A stretch of DNA of 64,000 nucleotides from Pseudorasbora parva (lineage: Eukaryota > Chordata > Actinopteri > Cypriniformes > Gobionidae). A program made the translations under genes and the position numbers. Below are positions 32,701 through 44,378 of the stretch, one piece after another. The notes under the pieces were generated by a model that was not told the DNA's origin, searched no databases, and saw only the letters and a program-made list of their open reading frames with translations. Each line of letters begins with the position of its first letter. The stretch's first letter is position 1. The DNA is taken from assembly GCF_024679245.1 (NCBI RefSeq), contig NC_090174.1, positions 46,374,188-46,438,187 of the forward strand. Reading direction: 5' to 3'.

Positions 32701-34673
32701 AGCCCCTTTCACACTGCACGTCGGACCCGCAATATTCCCGGAACATTGCCGGGTCACCTTCTGTGTGAAAGCAACCACGTCCTGGGATTGATTACCGAAT
32801 TCGACCCGGGTCGGGGACCTAGTAATATTGCGGTATTCGACCCGGGACGAACGCTGTGTGAACAAAAGCCGTAACATATGCCGCAACGTGTACGTAGTTA
32901 TCGTGCGACTCCTAGAGCTTGTTTTTTCTATAATACAACCCTGCAGTGCCAGAAGAGCTAGTCGGTGTTTTAAACACAGAGAGTGTTCGTATACAAAAGA
33001 AACTAAAATTAAACAAGCAGAAATGTGTAAAAAACTGGACACAACGCGAGACCACGGAGCTCCTTACTATCCGCACTGAAGCTGAGATCGCTCGCCATTA
33101 CACGTCACATCAGGATGTCACGGTCAACTCGACCCGGGACCGTTAAGCGCTGTGTGTGAAAGCGCACATATTACGGCATTTCGCTGGCAGTGAGAATGGA
33201 CCAAATCTAGCGGCCCGAGAACAAATCCCGGGTCGCATTATCCGTGTATTTGCCGGAATCGCAGTGTGAAAGGGGCTAGGGCTGGGCGATAAATCGATTT
33301 TATGAATTAATTCGAGTTTTTAGTTTACGACGATTTTTGTGAATGAAAATCGGTTTTCTCTTTAAAATCCGCCGACGCTCCCCTCTGGGCTCCCGTAATG
33401 GCTCAGCACTCCCCGCGCGCGTTTGCCACAGAGATACACGAAAAACAAGGATAGCGTCTAACAACATACAGTGTCATTCGTAACAATACCCCGCTGCAAA
33501 GTGTGTTTGAAGTCTGAACGGAACCGCGCTAGGCGCTACTCATTTAAAGCTGCTCACACACGGGCCAATCTCGTGACAGGCTCGATACACAGCGCTGGTG
33601 ATCCAGTGAGAGAGCGTTTAAATTCACCACAGAATTAATACCATCGCTACTGTGATCTAGTGGAAGCGATCGGCGCAGAATTCTGTTATAAACCACAGAT
33701 ATCAGATCAAACAGAGCTGAGCGAAGGTCAGGGGTTTCAGTCACAAATAACCAACATTCACCATGATTTACTGTAGTAAAACCACATGGATTTAATGTTG
33801 TTGTTGTTGTTATTATTTATCTCAGGATTCGTACAACCTTTTGAGATTGAAATTCAAGCACTTTCCAATGGTTTTCAAGAGCTTCAAACTTATTTCCAGC
33901 ACTTCAAAGCTCTAAATATCCGATTGTAATGTTATTTTTAATGTGATGGTTTGTAAAACTAAAAGTTTAAAGGGGTCTTGTGAAAGAAAAAGTGGAATGT
34001 TTTTTTTAGTTTATTTTTTTAAAAATGTGTAATCCATTTATCTAGCTTTTTTTATCTAGCATATTTTCTGTAGCATTTTTATTTAAAAAAGATATTAAAT
34101 GCCCACCACTATAACCAGCAGAAGAGCACTTATTGATTTATTAGATTTATTTCCACTCCCTAATGTATGGAGAAAAGTACAAAGTCTCAGGAAAAACTAA
34201 ACTTTTCTTCAAATTGTGACTAAATTACACAGAAAACAAGTAAGAGCTCCTTTAATAATAACTGAAGCTGTCTGTAAGTTCAGTGTGAGACTAAAACAAT
34301 GCTAATCTATATTTAATAAGAGCATAACATTTAAATTTTCCCTATACTTCTTTTACACATTACTGTTGTTAATAAAAGTTATCTGCATATCAATTCATAA
34401 ACCTTTGATATGTATACTGTATATTGCAAAAGATATGGTGCCCATTTATACTGTGGAATAGTCGGGGGTTATTCACACTCTACCAAGCCGCAAATATTTA
34501 ATTTTACCTAAACAAAATAAAGTTAAAACTTGTTTTGAACAATTTCTTTGTCATCTGCAGATTGATTTGAAGTAGGAGGGGGGAAAAAATCGTTTTAAAT
34601 CGTAAATCGAATTTTTGGTGAAAAAATCTGGGATTTTTTTTTTGGGCCATATCGCCCAGCCCTAAAAGGGGCT
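32701..34673. mobile_element. MITE family B, copy 2, split by a hAT element
   Basis: It begins AGCCCCTTTCACACTGC at 32701 and ends with the complementary GGGGCT at 34668-34673. AAT lies on both sides (32698-32700 and 34674-34676), a 3-bp target duplication inside the Tc1 transposase gene. Its last bases are displaced by the hAT insertion. Similar throughout to 21309-21871. Confidence 0.88.
33277..34664. mobile_element. hAT-type non-autonomous element
   Basis: The left end TAGGGCTGGGCGATA and the right end ATCGCCCAGCCCTA are inverted repeats. AAAGGGGC (33269-33276) is repeated at 34665-34672, an 8-bp duplication as expected for hAT. 1,388 bp with no transposase. Confidence 0.9.
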
Positions 34674-35439
34674 AATGATAGCCTTCTGGACAGCAGTCAG
34701 GTCGGCAGTCTTACCCATGATTGCGGTTTTGAGTAATGAACCAGGCTGGGAGTTTTTAAAAGCCGCAGGAATCTTTTGCAGGTGTTTAGAGTTAATTAGT
34801 TGATTCAGATGATTAGGTTAATAGCTCGTTTAGAGAACCTTCTCATGATATGCTAATTTTTTGAGATAGGAATTTTGGGTTTTCATGAGCTGTATGCCAA
34901 AATCATCAGTATTAAAACAATTAAAGACCTGAAATATTTCAGTTGGTGTCCAATGAATCTAAAATATATGAAAGTTTAATTTTTATCATTACATTATGGA
35001 AAATAATAAACTTTACCACAACATGCTAATTTTTTGAGAAGGACCTGTATATAATCAAAGAGCAGTGTTCATGCGAGCAGCTCATGACTCATGAATGCTG
35101 TTCCATCATTAAATGTGCTGTAAGTTTAATGCGCATCTTTACACTAATCCTGACTTATTTCTGATTATGGCATCACTTTCTGCCCACCCAATTTAACTAA
35201 TAAAGTAGCCTAATGATTAAAAAAACACAAACGTTTGATCAAGGTCCCGGCCGAAGATGATAGTGCCGGGAAATCTCAGCCCGAAATCTTTGGGTCCGGC
35301 TCGGGCTCGGTCAGGGAATCCAAACTCTAGATGTATGTTTGTGGAAAAAAGGGGAAAACTGTAAACGTGAAATGTGCATTGTTTTGACAGAGGAAAAAGA
35401 AAATGACATTTGTGCATTTAAAAAAAATAAATAAATAAT

Positions 35440-35443
<4 letters not shown>

Positions 35444-35526
<83 letters not shown>
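35444..35526. repeat. (TA)n microsatellite
   Basis: A TA run of about 41 units. Confidence 0.95.
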
Positions 35527-35529
<3 letters not shown>

Positions 35530-35670
35530 GACATTTCAAGCTTTCTATACACATATTTCTCATGACTGTGAGGCAAGTAGCCTGCTGAGTTTTGGTTTAT
35601 TGGTTTATTTATGAGATGCTCCAGTTCATGAGCAATGAAAGCAATCGCTCCCTGCGGATTATTGAGCGGA

Positions 35671-35700
35671 GTCAAGTCAAGTCAACTTTATTTATATCCG
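35671..35700 (-). repeat. L2-type LINE 3' tail fragment
   Basis: AGTCAAGTCAACTTTATTTA is the reverse complement of the TAAA-GTTGACTTGACT tail that ends fish L2-type elements in my recollection. Only the extreme 3' end is recognisable. Confidence 0.45.
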
Positions 35701-36586
35701 CTTGTGTTAAGTCATGACGTTAGGAACAGCGTTTCTGGGTCCAAGCCTCACTTGAGAATGCCATTGATGTCCGTTTATGAGCGCTATTTTTTCATATTAA
35801 ACATCAAACATTTATAAAAATAAAACATTTTAAATACTTACAGTCTCCACAACAGTCTCTGTGCTCACAGCGTCACATACATCAATATTTTAACGATTTA
35901 TAAAAGATGAATCACTGTCTGGCCATCTGGAATTTTGGTATGGAGATAAAGGTTATAATCTTAACTTTTTTGTAGTATTACATGACATTGTGTGTGTATA
36001 TTAGCACCGTTTGTTGTTTTTCTTGTGGTAGAGTGTTTGGACCCGGAAGCGCTGCCGTGTGACGTCAGACTTAACAACCGGATAGTGCTTTTACAATGAC
36101 GATTGTTTCAAAACAGTTGCACGGTGTTAAACAGGACAATATTGCAACAAAATTTTATTCTGCTGTTCAGTTGCTCTGGAGAAAACGGCGATGTTATCAG
36201 CTCATTTCAATTTATAAAAATGTTAACATGAGTCACACGGTCTGCTTTGCTCATTACAGGCTCGTTCTCGTCAGAATGCCCACGTTTAAAAAAAAAATGG
36301 TCGGATTTAAATGTGTGCACAACAGGCCGGCAGCCACAGCGTGCAAAAGCTTGGTTAGGGTCGAGGTTGATTTTTTGAACCAGATCTAAGCAATAGCTTA
36401 TGTATTTTATGCATATAAAATTATCACACCTGACTGAACATGTAAGCAAATATATGTAAACCATCCACATTTAATATTCAAGTTACTGATTTTATAATCA
36501 GATCTGCCATAATGTAACTTTAACATTGTTCCATTCTGCATTAACAGGATATATTTGCATTACAATCGTTTGGTCTGAAATGTTAG
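35701..36586. other. No supported gene
   Basis: Contains a frame of 97 codons (36096-36389) without recognisable motif, splice context or family wording. I do not annotate it as a gene. Confidence 0.45.
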
Positions 36587-37378
36587 TTTAAAGGGTTACT
36601 TCAGCGATTCAGCTTTATTATATATGTAGATATCTGGTAGGCCTATATATTCGAATGATCGTGCTTCCCCCGCATATCCTCCTGAGATGAGAGATGTATG
36701 CATTATTTCGGAAAAAAATCCTTAGATGACACAAATATTGTCATTTTGCATCATCTGAGGATTTTTGGGCCATGAGTGAGAATGAGCTATTTCCACATTT
36801 TTAACTGGTCCATGGGGGGTGGGATCGCACAGCGCTTGGCTCGGGCAGCTGTGGGCATTCATTGTAATCAGAGCTGTGTGGAGCAGAGTGTTTCAACTTC
36901 TCAAATGAATTCCTATGAAAGTTAACCTTCCAAAGGCATGAACTGAAAAGGCGCCCGACTGAACCAGCGTGCATGTATGCCACGGCCACGATTAGCCTAC
37001 CTCAGTTCTAGTGATAAATGTAATATGACTCCTGTATCGTTTGTGCCGTGACACTCAATCGGCTCACTCACATTATATTGAACAGACACATTAAGTTTCT
37101 AATTGTCGCGTCTGTTCTTTAACTAAACTAAATTAACAATGGTTGGCAGTGCTGCAGTGGGCAAGTTATCCAGTGAACTAGTAGTGGTGGCTTTGGAAGT
37201 CGCATTTGGGACAGACAAGCAAGTGCATTCTGGGAATTGTTGTCTTTCATTCACATGAGCCAAAAATATATTTTCTGGCTTTTCTCAGTCTAGAAGGCAC
37301 AAAATTCACATTTCTACTACATAAATGACCCAGTTTAAACACAAATTAATCTTCCCAGCACTGAAGTATTGCTTTAAA
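36587..37378. mobile_element. Inverted-repeat element, family A copy 2
   Basis: It begins TTTAAAGGGTTACTTCAGCG and ends CACTGAAGTATTGCTTTAAA. It keeps the internal palindrome (about 36718-36762), the ATTCTGGGAATTG block and the TATATTGAACAGACAC block of copy 1, with many small differences. Confidence 0.85.
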
Positions 37379-37736
37379 CATTTATATAAAGATGTGCATT
37401 GACATTTGTGTCACACATGAACACTAGTTAAACACAAATATAATACTGAATGAACAAATAGTGAACATAACCTGATAACGGGAGCCTGTATGAATCTAAA
37501 TATATTTCACAAACACATGCAAGCATTTCACAGCATCCACAAAATGGCGGATGATCTACGCATTTTCAATATATTCACAAACTGGATATTTATATACAAT
37601 ATATTTGCAAAATAAACATACACAAAGTAATTAAATGACTTGTGTGCATATTGTTTTGATGTCATGAAAATTATACCGGCGTAAACAGGAAAAAATGAGG
37701 AGACGAGCAAATGCGTGCGTGTCGCACAGGTCGCAC

Positions 37737-38360
37737 ATAACTTATGCTGTGTTCCAGGCAACCCATAACCCGTGTTTTTCCAACCTTTAACCCATAAAAA
37801 TGTACTGGAACTGCCATTAAACCTGTGACTTCCTACCCGTGAACTTGTACTAAATTGATGTACTCCCAGTTACGAGTTTGAAATCACATAGCCCGCAAAA
37901 CAACAATGGCAGCCCCTACTGATGCAGTGTTTAAAACCAAATCGTTTATTAAAATATATAAAACTTTATTTATCTGCAAATGTTATGCATTATCAGCAGC
38001 TTTTCTAGTGTTAGCCAGTTTTCAGTCAATATTGAGTGCAAGAATAAATTAATACCAAATACATTTCCAAATATACAAAATAACGTAAAATAAAAGGTAT
38101 TACAGCTTCTCTTGGCTTATATGCCTTTTTAAATCCACTGTTTCCCTCAAATAAGCAAGGAATAAGCACCTTTGGCGATAGAAATGATTTTAAATAAGCA
38201 TAGGCCCTGTATGGACGGCCATGCTTTGTTTACATCTAGCCACCACAATTCCTCGCACTCAAGCAGTTTGGTGTGACTTTGACTGGAACATTACAAAGTC
38301 ATGAGTCGTGGTTTGAAGTCGTAACTTACGGGCTCAAAAACCTGCCTGGGATGCAGGGGT
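37737..38360. repeat. Possible TIR element with CCAGGCA ends
   Basis: GTTCCAGGCAACCCATAACC at the left and the inverted CCTGCCTGGGATGCAG at the right share a short core. The content is non-coding. Weak call. Confidence 0.3.
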
Positions 38361-38370
38361 TGGGGGGGGG

Positions 38371-38448
38371 GGAGCACGATCATTTGAATATACTCCATGG
38401 TTTCTACTGATACAAAGCCATATGCTAATCGCTGAAATAATCCTTTAA
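38371..38448 (-). repeat. Family A terminal fragment, inverted
   Basis: The reverse complement begins TTAAAGGATTATTTCAGCG and continues ATTAGCATATGGCTTTGTAT, matching the first 78 bases of the copy at 2864. The rest is absent. Confidence 0.85.
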
Positions 38449-38957
38449 CTACCTTCATTTTTTTTAAAGGGGTTACATATTCATCATATAAAGCCATCCA
38501 GAAAATTAGGACTAAACAGATATTAGTTTTATAATCTCTTTATGAACTTTTTAAAGTGTCAGTTGTGTAGCAGTCAATGAAGGGACAGAAAGCTCTTAGA
38601 TTTCATAAAAAAGGTCTTCATTTGTGTTCCAAAGATGAATGAAAGTCTTGAAGGTTTAGTCACAGACATTTACTATAGATCTTATGAAAGTGTTGTGAAA
38701 TGTCTCTGTACAGCCAACTGATCTTTGCAGAAAAAGTTCATAAACAATAGGTGCGTCTCAATCAGCTCCCTAGTTCAGTATACTATAGTCAAGGCACTGA
38801 TCAGACAGGGAGCCCGATCTCACGAAAATGTGTATAAATAGTACGAGTGTGCAATCTCGTGTAATGTATTCTCCAAAATGAGTTTTGGCATTCATATCGT
38901 ACGCGGTTTTTCGCGTGCATATGATACGCACTTTATAGCGTATTGTATACGTACGAA

Positions 38958-39559
38958 CCTGACTACCTGTAGATTACTTACCTGACTACCTGTGGATTAC
39001 TTACCTGACTACCTGTAGATTACTTACCTGACTACCTGTGGATTACTTACCTGACTACCTGTGGATTACTTACCTGACTACCTGTGGATTACTTACCTGA
39101 CTACCTGTGGATTACTTACCTGACTACCTGTAGATTACTTACCTGACTACCTGTGGATTACTTACCTGACTACCTGTGGATTACTTACCTGACTACCTGT
39201 GGATTACTTACCTGACTACCTGTGGATTACTTACCTGACTACCTATGGATTACTTACCTGACTACCTGTAGATTACTTACCTGACTACCTGTAGATTACT
39301 TACCTAACTACCTGTAGATTACTTACCTGACTACCTGTGGATTACTTACCTGACTACCTGTGGATTACTTACCTGACTACCTGTAGATTACTTACCTGAC
39401 TACCTGTGGATTACTTACCTGACTACCTGTGGATAACTTACCTGACTACCTGTGGATTACTTACCTGACTACCTGTGGATTACTTACCTGACTACCTGTA
39501 GATTACTTACCTGACTACCTGTGGATTACTTACCTGACTACCTGTGGATTACTTACCTG
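38958..39559. repeat. 23-bp minisatellite, about 26 units
   Basis: A tandem array of CCTGACTACCTGT(A/G)GATTACTTA with very few changes besides the A/G position. Single variants read TATGGAT, CTAACTACC and GGATAACTTA. It starts and stops abruptly. Confidence 0.97.
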
Positions 39560-40356
39560 TAGTGATGGACAGACCAAGGCTTTGTGAAACATTGAAACAG
39601 TTGAAGCAAATGTGTTGTATTGTGTCAAAGCTTGAAAAAAATCTGACAACTGTCTCCATCTTGGTTTTGTAACCTTTAGCTTCCTCATTGTGAATAACTA
39701 TTTTTAAGGTTTTTTTGGTCATGAAAAAATAAGATTAATAAAATAAATAAAGCCAAAATGTGTCACATTTGTTGCATAACATTTTTATTAAAAAATATGA
39801 ATTGCTCTACTGTTGAAAAGACTTGGCCGACTTTTTTTTTCCTTTAATTTTTCCAGCCTTTGAAAAAATCCCTTTCATAAGGGACACTTGTTGCTGGCAT
39901 GCACAAATGTGTTTTAGCAAGTAAATACAAATTACGAAAAATTACAGCTCTCGCTTCCAATAAGTTAATGGCTCATGCGTTCTGGGCAAAAACACATATT
40001 TGAAGTACTTTTTTTCTTGTACTGTTGCATCAACTGTAGCACTGTGAATCATCTGGGTTTCATGACTCTCTGGGTTTCTGCTGGTGTTGATGATGGACCC
40101 GATGCTGACATTTGTGGCTCTGAATGAAAATTAAAACAACAAGTAGTTCATTATTTGGAGACCTTTCTAAACAAACAAGTTATGTTTGGTAAAGTTTATG
40201 CTCAGACAGAGACAGATCAAACTGAATATAGGAAAACCAAACTGATGTCTTCACTGGCGGTTGATGGATTAATCATAAGTAGGCCTATTAATGTTTTTCA
40301 TTTAATACAGTGGTTTTGTTTGTGACTAAGTTTGGGATGTGTTATATTTTAAAATC
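39560..40356 (-). other. Possible hAT remnant, no intact gene
   Basis: The minus strand around 40030-40125 can be read as a serine/threonine-rich frame (EPQMSASGPSSTPAET) with a stop after it. With the zinc-finger-like piece at 42240-42460 this may belong to one broken hAT transposase gene. Very tentative. Confidence 0.25.
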
Positions 40357-41822
40357 ATAGACCGTGATGGACGACTCGACATCATCCGTTTCCGCTTGGT
40401 ACACTGAAAAAAATGACTTTGTGGTATGGTAAAATCTATTACATTAATTCATGTAATTATTACATTGTAAAATCAAGTTTAAGTTGGAACTATATATCTT
40501 AAGTAAAATGTACACAGTCTATTCATGTAATAACTTAACTGAGAAAAAAGAGTAAATTTTATCATATATTTACAAATAATATTTAATGTTTTATAGTCAC
40601 AGCACATTCAACAAAAATATTAAGTAAATTTTAATCTGAAAAGCAAAGTGCATTTGAAAATGCGCACAGATTTTTCGCAAAGATCCAACTTGTTCAGTGG
40701 TGGCAGAGACGGTCATTTTGGGATGTTGCTTTTATGTGGCTGACTTATTCTCAATCAGTTTTAACTTTCACTGAACGTGAGTTTTAATCACAATAACGGT
40801 AGCCAACGCTACATAAGTTCTTATTGAGAATTAATAGAGTTTTTTTATGTCACCATTATGGCGATGAGTGTTTTCTTTAGTTGGGCAGTTGCCGACTTTT
40901 TAATGTTAGTGTTTCTCTCACTGCTGTGACTGAGTTTGCTATGGCAAGAAAAGCAGAGAAAACATGATCAGATGCTGTCGACTGCTTGATGATCAGAATA
41001 TGATCATTGTGTAGTGGCTTAATTCACCAATCTTATACCTGAATATGAGCAATATACTATTAACCTTGTTTTATTCTAGAAAAGATCCAGCACAGTTTTA
41101 ACCAGAAAAGTTGAATACATTTTATAACAGACTGTACACTTAGCACTTTGAACACCTGCAAGCTTTTCTCACACACAGATATCAAGATTCAGCCTAAGAA
41201 TCTCAACAATGGTGACATGCTTCATGCCACAATGCATTCTGGGAGCATCATGCAAAACTAAGAAATATCAGCAATATTCACTTGGGTTTGTAATTGGATG
41301 CAATGGTAATCTGAGTGAAAGTTACAATCTATAGATGAGTATTGCCAGTGCAATTTACTTGTGTATTTTACATTAAAAAAATAAGTGGTTCTAGTAAGTA
41401 AATATTACTTAGAATAGCCCGAGTAAAGATTACAAGCACTTACTGTGTGGAAAAAGTTTCCTAGCTTTTTTTAAGTAAATGTCACTCCAAATTTTTTTCA
41501 GTGTAGATTTGAAGCTTTTAGGCGGCCTGCACGGCGCTGACGTCTTGGGACCAAGTCTGCACAGTAGCGATTTCAGGACCGGAGTTGCGCAGTAGAGCGC
41601 AGGAAGTAGAGCAGGAAGTACAGCTGCGATGTCAAAAGCCCGCCCACACTCTCGCAGATGCAGAACAATGAATTATGTTGGTGTGAAATAAACAGTTATG
41701 GAAATGTAGAAATTAAAGCTAAAGCTCCAATCTGCTCTAAAAAATTTCGAAAAAAGTCAGTTAGTGCCTCAGTGACAACTTCACTCAGAGAAGCCGTCAG
41801 TCTCAGCTGTCAATCATGACGT
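40357..41822 (+). repeat. Interspersed repeat C, copy 1 (interrupted)
   Basis: 40357-40399 and 41506-41822 together align with 51801-52155 (CATAGACCG, CATCATCCGTTTCCGCTTG, GCACGGCGCTGAC, AGATGCAGAACAAT). Non-coding; family unknown. Confidence 0.8.
40402..41503. mobile_element. 1.1-kb MITE with TA target duplication
   Basis: It starts CACTGAAAAAAATG and ends ATTTTTTTCAGTG, flanked by TA at 40400-40401 and 41504-41505. It interrupts a repeat whose uninterrupted copy lies at 51801-52155, where CTTGCCAGATTTG stands in place of CTTGG-TA-[element]-TA-GATTTG. No transposase. TA duplication and the CAGTG end suggest a Tc1/mariner-like mover. Confidence 0.88.
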
Positions 41823-42239
41823 CACACCCCCCGTTTTTATAGCATCAAATAACTAACTCAAACTAAACTTATTTTAAAAACGAACACTTGAAATGAAATC
41901 ATCGTGATGATAACTGCCTTCAGTGACATAAACTAACTTTGGGGAAAAAATATTTGAAGAGTAATTTTATTGTTTAGTTTGCCTCGCGTCCATTAGAAAA
42001 CACAGAGGGGCGGCTATACTGGGACCGGGGGGCAATCGAGGCGCGAAAGCTTTAGTAAATGAGAGGGAGACTGCAGGCTTGATTTAAATATTCACAGTGA
42101 AGCTGTGTTTAATACGATTGGGAGTTGTAATTGGGACGTTAGTTTGTAGGAGTGGTTGACACAGGCCTAAGCCTGTTTAAAACTATGGACTTTCTAAACA
42201 GTGTCCCAGCAATTTGTGATTGTATCTAAATTATATTTA

Positions 42240-42460
42240 AAACAATGCATACCTTGCTTAGAAGGCACAGCAGCATCAGTAGCAGGCCTAGGTACCGGGG
42301 GAATGTTACCATCCTCTGCATCCTCCAAAATGGCAGGATGAGTGCTCCTCAAATGGCACACAATGGATGATGTATATATTGTTGCAGTAGGCTAGCTGCC
42401 AATCACAATACATACAGCTCACTTCATTTGGTAATGGAAAACGCTCCCACACCATCTCTT
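42240..42460 (-). pseudogene. BED-type zinc-finger remnant of a hAT transposase
   Basis: The minus strand reads [23 protein letters not shown] and then a histidine-containing stretch, resembling the V-x-C-x2-C ... H-x-H BED finger at the start of many hAT transposases. Frame and histidine spacing are imperfect. A broken fragment; moderate to low certainty. Confidence 0.4.
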
Positions 42461-42487
42461 ACATGGAGCCTCCATTTTTATCTGTTC

Positions 42488-42606
<119 letters not shown>

Positions 42607-44236
42607 CAGTCTTGTTCAAAATAATAGCAGTACAATGTGACTAAACAGAATAATCAAGGTTTTTCGTATATTTTTTTATTGCTACGTGGCAAACAAGTTA
42701 CCAGTAGGTTCAGTAGTTTCTCAGAAAACAAATGAGACCCAGCATTCATGATATGCACGCTCTTAAGGCGGTGCAATTGGGCAATTAGTTGAATTAGTTG
42801 AAAGGGGTGTGTTCAAAAAAATAACAGTGTGGCATTCAATCACTGAGGTCATCAATTTTGTGAAGAAACAGGTGTGAATCAGGTGGCCCCTATTTAAGGA
42901 TGAAGCCAACACTTGTTGAACATGCATTTGAAAGCTGAGGAAAATGGGTCGTTCAAGACATTGTTCAGAAGAACAGCGTACTTTGATTAAAAAGTTGATT
43001 AGAGAGGGGAAAACCTATAAAGAGGTGCAAAAAATGATAGGCTGTTCAGCTAAAATGATCTCCAATGCCTTAAAATGGAGAGCAAAACCAGAGAGACGTG
43101 GAAGAAAACGGAAGACAACCATCAAAATGGATAGAAGAATAACCAGAATGGCAAAGGCTCAGCCAATGATCACCTCCAGGATGATCAAAGACAGTCTGGA
43201 GTTACCTGTAAGTACTGTGTAAGTTAGAAGACGTCTCTGTGAAGCTAATCTATTTTCAAGAATCCCCCGCAAAGTCCCTCTGTTAAAAAAAAGGCATGTG
43301 CAGAAGAGGTTACAATTTGCCAAAGAACACATCAACTGGCCTAAAGAGAAATAGAGGAACATTTTGTGGGCTGATGAGAGTAAAATTGTTCTTTTTGGGT
43401 CCAAGGGCCACAGGCAGTTTGTGAGACGACCCCCAAACTCTGAATTCAAGCCACAGTACACAGTGAAGACAGTGAAGCATGGAGGTGCAAGCATCATGAT
43501 ATGGGCATGTTTCTCCTACTATGGTGTTGGGCCTATTTATCGCATACCAGGGATCATGGATCAGTTTGCATATGTTAAAATACTTGAAGAGGTCATGTTG
43601 CCCTATGCTGAAGAGGACATGCCCTTGAAATGGTTGTTTCAACAAGACAATGACCCAAAACACACTAGTAAACGGGCAAAGTCTTGGTTCCAAACCAACA
43701 AAATTAATGTTATGGAGTGGCCAGCCCAATCTCCAGACCTTAATCCAATTGAGAACTTGTGGGGTGATATCAAAAATGCTGTTTCTGAAGCAAAACCAAG
43801 AAATGTGAATGAATTGTGGAATGTTGTTAAAGAATCATGGAGTGGAATAACAGCTGAGAGGTGCCACAAGTTGGTTGACTCCATGCCACACAGATGTCAA
43901 GCAGTTTTAAAAAACTGTGGTCATACAACTAAATATTAGTTTAGTGATTCACAGGATTGCTAAATCCCAGAAAAAAAAAATGTTTGTACAAAATAGTTTT
44001 GAGTTTGTACAGTCAAAGGTAGACACTGCTATTTTTTTGAACACACCCCTTTCAACTAATTGCCCAATTGCACAGCCTTAAGAGCGTGCATATCATGAAT
44101 GCTGGGTCTTGTTTGTTTTCTGACAATCTACTGAACCTACTGGTAACTTGTTTGCCACGTAGCAATAAAAAATATACTAAAAACCTTGATTATTCTGGTT
44201 AGTCACATTGTACTGCTATTATTTTGAACAAGACTG
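42607..44236 (+). mobile_element. Tc1-like transposon, about 1.63 kb
   Basis: Long inverted repeats start CAGTCTTGTTCAAAATAATA and extend about 190 bp on each side (for example TTGCCACGTAGCAATAAAAA at the right). TA flanks both ends. One transposase frame runs left to right with two stop codons. Length and layout are standard for Tc1. Confidence 0.95.
42944..43939 (+). pseudogene. Tc1 transposase with two nonsense codons
   Basis: A single continuous frame from ATG 42944 (MGRSRHCSEEQ) to the stop after TTKY, with TAA at 43220-43222 and TAG at 43352-43354. The N-terminal paired helix-turn-helix part is followed by the GRKRKT hook. The catalytic domain keeps WADESK, FQQDNDPKHTS and QSPDLNPIENLW, the DD34E triad. 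There is no frameshift, so decay is recent. The product would bind the element's ends and cut them in the nucleus. It is inactive as it stands. Confidence 0.93.
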
Positions 44237-44296
<60 letters not shown>

Positions 44297-44320
44297 GAAC
44301 AGATAAAATGGATATATAAA

Positions 44321-44372
<52 letters not shown>
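44237..44372. repeat. (TA)n microsatellites, right of Tc1
   Basis: Two TA runs (about 44243-44292 and 44326-44372) separated by roughly 30 bases of non-repeat sequence. Confidence 0.9.

Positions 44373-44378
<6 letters not shown>

Larger units (their letters stand above)
31786..34718 (-). pseudogene. Tc1 transposase, split by insertion and decayed
   Basis: ATG at 34716-34718 opens MGKTADLTAVQKAII and is cut at 34673/34676 by the MITE. Reading resumes below 32700 with DTLKREGKKFLNE and a stop, then GKKHCTTRRGDRTLRKIVEK (helix-turn-helix region). A frameshift lies around 32300-32400. The C-terminal half (32451 down to 31786) keeps FQHDLAPAHSAK and NSPDLNPKENLW, the second and third acidic residues of DD34E, and ends AVISAKGFPTKY. 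It therefore has an insertion, a nonsense codon and a frameshift. Cut-and-paste activity is lost. Confidence 0.9.
31571..35047 (-). mobile_element. Tc1-like transposon carrying two nested insertions
   Basis: The left end is CAGGTCCTTTTCCAAAAATT and the right end is the inverted TTTTTTGAGAAGGACCTG, with TA on each side. Further subterminal inverted matches include TTTCAGTTGGTGTCCAATGA. The transposase is on the minus strand. Inside it sits MITE family B (32701-34673), which in turn contains a hAT-type element (33277-34664). Without these insertions the element would be about 1.5 kb, normal for Tc1. Confidence 0.92.

Noticed and set aside
36096..36389. 97-codon frame starting MTIVSKQLHGVKQDN
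   Set aside because: No recognisable domain, no splice sites that extend it, and no related copy seen in the window.
38958..39559. Possible CRISPR-like array
   Set aside because: The 23-bp units are head-to-tail with no spacers, in a vertebrate genome. It is a minisatellite.
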